A stretch of 64,000 bases of DNA, taken from NCBI RefSeq assembly GCF_040412425.1, contig NC_089792.1, positions 17,930,883-17,994,882 of the forward strand, in the 5' to 3' direction. Position numbers and translations under genes: made by a program. Of the stretch, positions 58,401 to 64,000 are shown one piece after another. Source of the stretch: Macrobrachium rosenbergii. Lineage: Eukaryota; Arthropoda; Malacostraca; Decapoda; Palaemonidae. Numbering within the stretch: the stretch's first letter is position 1; each line of letters opens with the position of its first letter. Below the pieces are notes generated by a model, which saw only the letters and a list, made by a program, of their open reading frames with translations, was not told where the DNA came from and did not search any database.

Positions 58401-59091
58401 GACACAAGAAACACAGCATGCGTCACATATCTTTTATACACTTATCTTCTCTCATATTATTATCAGATCAAATGTATTATTGTCACCGTACGCATTACAA
58501 TGTCAGCATTTCAGCCATAGCTTCAGTCATACCTTGTATATCAATTTATATGCATATATTCATCTGTCAACAAACACAAATGATTGTGTGGTGACCTCTG
58601 TTTTCGTTCCCTGGTGTCAGGTGCTACATTTCCTTCATGAGTTATTTACCTGTCTGTATGTTGTCTGAATAAGTTAGTAAGTTTGTAGATGGTGACTCTT
58701 ACTCATGCCTTCGCTACAAAAATAAATACAAATATTTTTAAGACCTACTGAATTTTTTCCAGTTTCCCTTACATTTTCTGCATGTGAACTGTTTGTTGTC
58801 TGCCAGTTTACAGAGGTTACAAAACAAAAAGAAATTTTTAATTCAATAATTGGTAACAAAACTACGAATAACTAATCCACAAACTTAGAAAGCTAGGTAT
58901 CATAGGTATCATATTAATACAGCTCTCAATGAACTGTTTAGAAATCAAAGTTCTTCCAACACATCTCATAATATCTGATAATAACAATCAATTGCTCAAG
59001 TGCTTACCTCTCTGATTGCACAGTTATGAGGTTCTTCGTCAACATTAATTTTCCCTTTGGGAAATCCCCACGAGGCACGGTGCCAGAAGCC
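52303..59091 (-). CDS. DCP2: mRNA-decapping enzyme DCP2, partial (four exons)
   Basis: DCP2 removes the m7GDP cap from mRNA in cytoplasmic P-bodies, with DCP1 as partner. Exons on -: 59091-59008, 54438-54176, 53424-53301 and 52402-52303. Exons 1 and 2 join as SWGFPKGKINVDEE...NCAIREVLEETGYDI, a complete Nudix box (G-x5-E-x7-REUxEExG) whose Glu residues bind the catalytic Mg. Exon 2 continues with RLYIITGVPMDTEF, EIKQLKWFPINQLPSHKNDR and NMFYMVMPFV, the Box B region contacting RNA. Exon 3 should continue TLREWIA as in relatives, but it is out of phase for its first ~35 nt. Exon 4 is Ser/Lys/Glu-rich linker. The DCP1-binding N-terminal domain and the C-terminal end were not found. Confidence 0.93.
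53301..53424 (-). CDS. DCP2: DCP2 exon after the Nudix domain, with local frame disruption
   Basis: Acceptor TTTTTCAG and donor CCG/GTTAGT. The splice phase demanded by the neighbours gives an early TGA and TAG, then opens as EQKGEKVVETSSSTNNTSDQ up to HNQSP. The homologous start (TLREWIA, like PLRDWL in human DCP2) is in another frame. One lost base at the exon start and one extra A in the AAAA run would reconcile both. Confidence 0.8.
54176..54438 (-). CDS. DCP2: DCP2 exon with second half of Nudix box and Box B
   Basis: Acceptor ATATTTCAG and donor CAA/GTGAGT. The exon starts VLEETGYDISSMID and runs to MVMPFV plus two bases (AA) of the next codon. No frame break in 263 nt. The intron before it is 4.57 kb and holds two TA-flanked MITEs. 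Confidence 0.94.
54940..55160. repeat. ~110 bp tandem duplication
   Basis: TCTAAGTGCACATCTTATCA through ATTAATTTATAGTAATGC occurs twice (54940-55042, 55054-55158) with few differences, mainly in short CA repeats. Confidence 0.9.
55197..55224. repeat. (GA)n microsatellite and adjoining ~50 bp duplication
   Basis: An AG run follows the tandem duplication. Downstream, TGAGCAAATGTTTGCTCACC-type sequence is repeated as TGAGTGTTTGTTCACCC, with CACCCTCA(C/G)AGGCACA- (55278-55335 and 55336-55385). Confidence 0.85.
56013..56588. mobile_element. TA-flanked MITE in a DCP2 intron
   Basis: The left end TACAGGCAGTCAACTTCAT and the inverted right end TACAGAATCCCCGGTTTATG match loosely at the tips and both adjoin TA. 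The TACAGGCAGTC start is shared with the MITE inside the LINE at 12655. The interior includes a CG-containing section (ATTACGGCGC, AACGCAATAAGCG) unlike the AT-rich flanks. Confidence 0.5.
59008..59091 (-). CDS. DCP2: DCP2 exon with first half of Nudix box
   Basis: Acceptor TTTTGCAG and donor GAG/GTAAGC bound 84 nt = 28 codons, GFWHRASWGFPKGKINVDEE to CAIRE. It ends on a codon boundary. The first residues correspond to the strand before the Nudix helix in human DCP2 (G-LAKSGWGFPKGK). Confidence 0.94.
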
Positions 59092-59608
59092 CTGCAAAAG
59101 AAAAATACTGTAGTAATAATAAACATGAAATATGTTGAAAATATCACATGAATGACTACCATATTAAACTTTTAGATGGCTCAGTGCTATACTAACACTA
59201 AGGATTAGCAAACTAATTTCCATTTTGTGGTCCTGCAATACTGTCAATAGCTCTGGCATCACTCTCCAGCTGCATTCTTCATAATCACTTTTCAATACTT
59301 CAGAGAATTTTCCACTAACAATAGTTTATTTACATTCTTTTTAACTTCAGTGCTTTGTTTGCGATAAAAAACAAAGTCTACATTGATTGGGTATTTTCAG
59401 CCATCAATGTCATCTACAGTTGTCTGACAACTTAACTGTTTACAACTGTCCAAGAGTACAGTACTGTATTTAGTTTTGTCAGTCCTCTGCAATATTATTT
59501 CACTCCGGTTTGCTTTTTAACAGTTTGTTATTCAGTGTTTCCCAATAATTCAATCTATTTGTTACAAAGGAAGTTAACTTTTTGTGTGACCTTAACTAGC
59601 TAACAAAG

Positions 59609-59700
59609 TACAGTCATACCCCGAACTTACGCGAGGTTAGGTTCCAGAGCCCCTCGTGCAAGGCAAATTTTCGCGTAAGTTTGGAACGGTCTCTAAAAAT
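59609..59700 (+). mobile_element. Terminal part of a TA-starting MITE
   Basis: TACAGTCATACCCCGAACTT with ACGCGAGGTTAGGTTCCAGA and AATTTTCGCGTAAGTTTGGAA is CG-rich and partly self-complementary (TTACGCGA, TTCGCGTAA), like the other TACAG-starting elements here. Its other end was not found. Confidence 0.45.
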
Positions 59701-59763
59701 GCTAATAAATGCTTATTTCTAAAGTTTAAACACTAAATATGACCCTAATCATGCTCCACAATT

Positions 59764-59824
59764 ATTAAGCTAACTTTCAAATGAAATTAAAGCTACTGTA
59801 ATTTCATTTAAAAGTTAGCTTAAT
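59764..59824. other. 26 bp-stem hairpin
   Basis: ATTAAGCTAACTTTCAAATG with AAATTA (59764-59789) pairs with 59799-59824, 25 of 26 positions, across a 9 nt loop. It lies just downstream of the TACAG element and may be part of it. Confidence 0.6.
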
Positions 59825-60349
59825 ACAAAACCCTTAAAAAAAGAAATAAACGGTTGACATAAAAATAGAGTTGGAAGAGAATTTCTGTCTCCCTTCACTT
59901 CCGACCGATCTATTTTATAAGTCTTCTCAACCTCTTTTTAATAACTTCTTTATTCTACATCTCTGTCTCTGTTCTGAAATGCTTTTTCATGAACAAACTG
60001 TTTTTTATTTGGACTAATACAACTCTTAGTTATTATGTCTCTATGTTTTAGAACGTATATTTGCCACACAAGTGCAATTACAGTTTGCAGGCAGTGCAGG
60101 TAAAATCAGATCAATTCAAACTATCTACTGTACAGGTAAAGACGTACAGAGAAATAATAAGTTGTAAAAATGTGTGAGCGCTAACTACGAGGGAGCCTTT
60201 TTGGCTGGGTGTGCTGCAAACAAATTGGAGTGCAGTGTAGCATAGAATATTGTCTTGTTGCCCCAAAAGGGCTGCTGCTGCAAAGGAGGGATCGACTTCG
60301 CAGTGAAAGAAGAAAAGTCATTGGAGTGTTTGGCTGACTGGGCTAACAA

Positions 60350-62530
60350 ATCCTACGTCAACTTTTTCTGAAGCTCCGACACTATTTCTCAGACCATGAC
60401 TTGACAGAAGAGGTACATGTAGTCCACAGGAGAAAAGAGAAATGCCGACTTCTGGGATGTAGTCACACCTTTGGTGGTAAAAGAGCACCAAAGTTCACGT
60501 TTCTTCAGGACACCCGTCATGAATAAAGCAGCTAGTTCCATTGAGCCATCCCTGATAGCTTTATCTGCACAGGATAAAATTCCCAGCCAGTCTGCAGACA
60601 AGTCCTCTGACATATCCTCTCAGTCTTCGATTTTCTTTGCCAGTGCTTCCACGGTCCAGTCCAAAAAGCTTAGGACCTCAAAAACCTTAAACATATTCTT
60701 GATGATGTGGTCAAACTCGGACGTCAAGAACATAACCTTAGCCAAAGCAAAGACTAACCCTCTACTAGAGTCAATCAGACAGAAGTCGCCCTAGGAGGAG
60801 GCAGTAACTCCCAAGGAGGGAGCTTCTCCTGTAGTGTATGCTTGGTATCTCTTAGAAGCAAGACGGGCGGGTGGAATGCAGAAGGCCACTTTGCCCTGCT
60901 CTGTCTTGTCCAAGAGCCAGAAGTCCATTTCCCTCAAGGCTTTCCTGGATGAAGAAGACAAGACCATCTTGGGAAGCCTGGAGACATCAACAGGCTGGTT
61001 CCTCATATAGAAGGCAGAGGCAGGGGAAGCCGTGATTGCAGGTGAGAAAAAGGGCAGAAAGGCGACCAAAGAATACCTAAGGAGGTTGGAGAAGGGCATG
61101 GAAAGAGGAGGCTGGTCTAACACCTCTTCCTCTGAAGAAATCCTTTGAAGGCACCAAGTCAGGAGGAGCCTGTGTTACTGTTGATTTTTCTGCAATAAGT
61201 TCATAATTTCGTCCAAACAGCACCTTGAATAGGATTGTCGATGAAGTATGTTGTGCAGGGCCAATGTGCCTTTGAAGGAATTCACCGTCCAGAGACAGTG
61301 CTGGGCGCTGGGTTGGGTGCTTGGGGAGCGATGCTGGAAGATTTGAGTTTGGCACCAGACGAACAGGAGTTAGTGCTGGGTGATCAGTAACCTTGGCACC
61401 TGGCGGAGGGTGGGCGCTCAGCAGTCAGTTGGTGCTGGGCAGTTGATGGGCACTGGGGTTGATGGGAGGTGGGTGCTGATAAGCGAAAATCTGAATACTG
61501 AAAATCCTTTAGGAGCTTCCATGAGAAGGTTCGGGCTTATCGGCGCCGAATACTGTCGATCGGGCCTCTGCAGATCGTTCACCAGCTAGCCCAAAAACTG
61601 CAGGAAGACTGAGGACTGCACTCAATATCCTTTGCCGATTTTCGTCAGGCAGGAAGCGTGGTAAACTGTTATCGTCATCCTGAAGAAGGCGTGAATCTCG
61701 GGAAAAGCACCCTTGGCACCTTGTCCGAATTGGAGTCCGAAGAACTAGAAGAAACCTCGTCCAGTTCACTTCACTAGACGCCTTTCCAGCAGCTGTCCAC
61801 CAAGTCCGAGGGACAGTTCAACTGTTCCATGGTTGAGGGGTGCCTACCGTCATAAACCCCATCGACCTCCTAGCATTGGACTACCAGTATGCTTTCTCCT
61901 TGGTGCATGGGAGCCTTGCAGTGACCTTGGTTAAGAATGCCGGCAGGAGGGAGACTCCAGGCAAATCGGTATTTGCAGATTTAGGAGAACATTCTACATT
62001 AGCCACACCTCCTCAATATCACTTCACTAGCACTGGCATTTTTAACACTGGCTTGATCCATAAGCACTTTAACCTGATGCAGTTAACTGTTCCATGGTCA
62101 AACAATGAGCCCAAACCCCTCATACCAACATGGGCTTCTATGCTAGCAATGGTGTTAGGCTCTAGTTTTGCAGCCTTGGGGCCGGGTGAAGGAGTAGGTT
62201 TGATAGGTAGAGGACTGGTTAAACTGAGATAGGAGTAGGAGAGGGAGACAGAACAGGCAAATTGGTATTTGCAGATTTAGAATATTCTACATTAGCCACA
62301 TTCCTAGCCAATCTTGGCTCTAAGAGCTGCTGTGACAACTTCCTGTCTTGTTCTAACTTATCTCAGTGAGATTTTAAAGCTTTCCACCTACCTTGATCCC
62401 AGTCCCTACATTCAATACATGTCAACCCAATAGAGCAAGTTTGTCCCCTACAATTATTACAGATTGTGTGGGAGTCATAAGACACTTTGTTTTCTTTTTC
62501 TGCAGCCTTTTGCTTACAAAACTGGCATAC
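60350..62530 (-). pseudogene. DIRS gag, frameshifted
   Basis: On -, the start near 62500 has the family Cys motif: DSHTICNNCRGQTCS then CIECRDWDQGRWKAL. A Pro/Ala-rich variable region follows (about 61900-61250; PASLPKHPTQRPALSLDGEF). The capsid-like part (61123-60389) reads SSSSRKALREMDFWLLDKTE, FCIPPARLASKRYQAYTTGE, then SADWLGILSCADKAIRDGSM and ELAALFMTGVLKKRE, GVTTSQKSAFLFSP. This is the gag ORF of a DIRS-type element; RT and recombinase would follow toward lower coordinates but are not seen, so it is truncated. Confidence 0.65.
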
Positions 62531-62889
62531 CTTGAAGAGCTAATGTCGGATGTACCTTGTTTTGCATGAAAATTCAAAATAATTTCTCCAATACTGAGAC
62601 TAATGAATCCCAGGCTATTTGAAAATAGCTTAAATGCTGGTGCCCAAGGTTCAGAATGACACTATCACTAAACAAGAACAAAAACAACCATATTCCCAGC
62701 TACCAATCAATCTTGAAACAATAGCTGCTGTGACAACTGAACTACAGTCATTAAGCGGACAGAAATGGACTGATGGTATTCAGTAAGTTGTACCCTTCCT
62801 CCTCTGATAGAGGGTGGGACCTAGTCACCTACACTAAAACAATCGAATGCTACCGTGAATTTCAAATTTTTAGCTGCCGCATGAGTTAG

Positions 62890-63410
62890 AAATATGGGCT
62901 ATGTAATTACTGCTGATTCAATCTCATTAATCCTTCTCCATCTGATGTTATTTCATCCCTATGTGCATACTCTGTCCTTATTGTACCTGTATTTTTAAAA
63001 TTTATTTTGAATTCCATTTCTCTAGATATAAGATGCATTTTATTAAACAAGCTTTGTAAATAGGGTGGTGTTTTGCCGATTAAAACAGCATCATCTACGT
63101 ACCCTTGTCAAGTTTTAACTGTAACTGCACTCTAAACCTCCTCTCTCATCTCCACCACCTTTTAATTACAAAATCTGTAAGAAGGGTAAACAGCAAGGTT
63201 ATTGAAATAACACCCTCTGTAGCACTCCACTATTTATCGTAAATTTAGCTGACAAAACCCCATCAAAGTTGACTTTGCACCTAATTTATTCATGGATAAT
63301 TTCAATTAGCTTTACATATGTAACAGGAGTACCATACTGATGCAAGACGTTCCTATTATACTGGTTTTGGATGCTGTCAAATGCCTTATTATAATCAGTG
63401 TCATATCTTC
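62890..63410 (-). pseudogene. LINE reverse transcriptase fragment (YVDD)
   Basis: On -, DYNKAFDSIQNQYNRNVLHQ is RT motif A. It is followed by YVKLIEIIHE, CKVNFDGVLSAKFTINSGVL (motif B, QG-type turn blurred), then YVDDAVLIGKTPPY with both catalytic Asp (63090-63101), and near the end MEFKIN-like and KYRYNKDRVC. The order and spacing are those of a LINE RT palm. Several stops and frame changes are present. The clade is not determined. Confidence 0.75.
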
Positions 63411-64000
63411 TTAAATCAACTTGTTCATCTCCATGCTATTTACCAATTTTTTTCCATTCTACTGAGGAGAGGCAAACTGAAAACTTTCGTCATAACCAAC
63501 ACAAGTGCAATGCCTATATAGTAACCACAATGTCAGGTTTCCTTTCTTTGTTACTTAATGAAGACTTCAAATTCTCATTCATCAGGCTTTGTTTCCCCAT
63601 TACATATTCTGCAAAACAATTAAATTAGTACACGAGGTGTGATTTCATTCCAGCTAGAATCACATCTGCAGTGATTCCAACATAACCTGTTGTTTTCCCT
63701 CTCCTAAATCTCTTTATTATTGATTCCACTTAAAAACACAGAATTCCTCCACAAGAACATTCACATCTTCATCAGCCTCTGATATATCAATCAAAATGGC
63801 CCCCAAATATCTCTTATTCATGACCTATGAAAAATGTTCTACACTGCAGTCATACTTCTGGTGTTATTAATGACGTCACCAAAACGCCAACACTGGTTTT
63901 TACATTTAGAATGCATTAAAGTAGATTTTGCAATAATTCTAGCAGTAATCCTGACTAAAAAGGTTTTCTTATACTCCCCTTATACTTTCAAGCACAAAAA
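63411..64000. other. Right edge, no clear feature
   Basis: A - frame near 63830-63730 (ILIDISEADEDVNVLVEEFC) could be upstream LINE sequence but is not identifiable. No DCP2 N-terminal exon was found here. Confidence 0.35.

Overview
The window is eukaryotic, AT-rich and intron-bearing. Transposons and microsatellites fill it, and only two host genes can be recognised. DIRS-type, Penelope-type and LINE retroelements, long (AAT)n and (GA)n tracts and many palindromic DIRS termini point to an invertebrate, most likely a decapod crustacean. That assignment is an inference. No bacterial-style operon, rRNA, tRNA or CRISPR array was seen.

Host genes. At the left edge, on +, lie the last three coding exons of a peroxisomal ABCD1/2-type ABC half-transporter (146-3241; Walker B, D-loop and H-loop present). 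On the right, on -, lie four exons of the mRNA-decapping enzyme DCP2 (59091 down to 52303), including a complete Nudix box. Its N-terminal domain and C-terminal end were not found. Both genes keep good splice sites and close family similarity, yet carry 1-2 nt indels. The same pattern in two unrelated genes suggests an error-prone assembly more than gene death, so frameshifts in the transposons here should not be read as age.

Mobile DNA, left to right. 2.2-3.0 kb: piggyBac-type MITE in the last ABCD intron. 5.0-7.9 kb: internally deleted DIRS element (-) with a nearly complete tyrosine recombinase. 8.9-9.1 kb: LINE fragment. 9.7-10.1 kb: R2/NeSL-like C-terminus between (TAA)n tracts. 10.4-11.9 kb: Penelope-like element with a GIY-YIG domain and inverted terminal repeats, inserted in the end of a LINE (11.9-14.1 kb, YADD motif) that also holds a small MITE. 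16.8-17.1 kb: second piggyBac-type MITE. 19.8 kb: a very strong hairpin. 22.4-26.6 kb: DIRS element (+) with inverted terminal repeats and an internal complementary region but no recombinase. 27.7-30.1 kb and 43.6-45.4 kb: DIRS-terminus modules, each next to an unidentified 1.4 kb repeat present in opposite orientations. 30.4-36.96 kb: GC-richer block with a degenerate DIRS RT/RNase H, a tandem array and a purine tract. 38.3-40.8 kb: FLYWCH/MULE DNA transposon sitting in what looks like DIRS gag sequence. 47.4-49.8 kb: another decayed DIRS copy. 49.9-52.15 kb: decayed segmental repeats next to DCP2. 54.5-55.5 and 56.0-56.6 kb: TA-flanked MITEs in a DCP2 intron. 60.3-62.5 kb: DIRS gag (-). 62.9-63.4 kb: LINE RT (YVDD).

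No previously undescribed functional system could be shown. The best candidates for something new are the 19.8 kb hairpin, the unidentified 1.4 kb repeat pair, and the MULE with its repeated TTTTCGCC termini.
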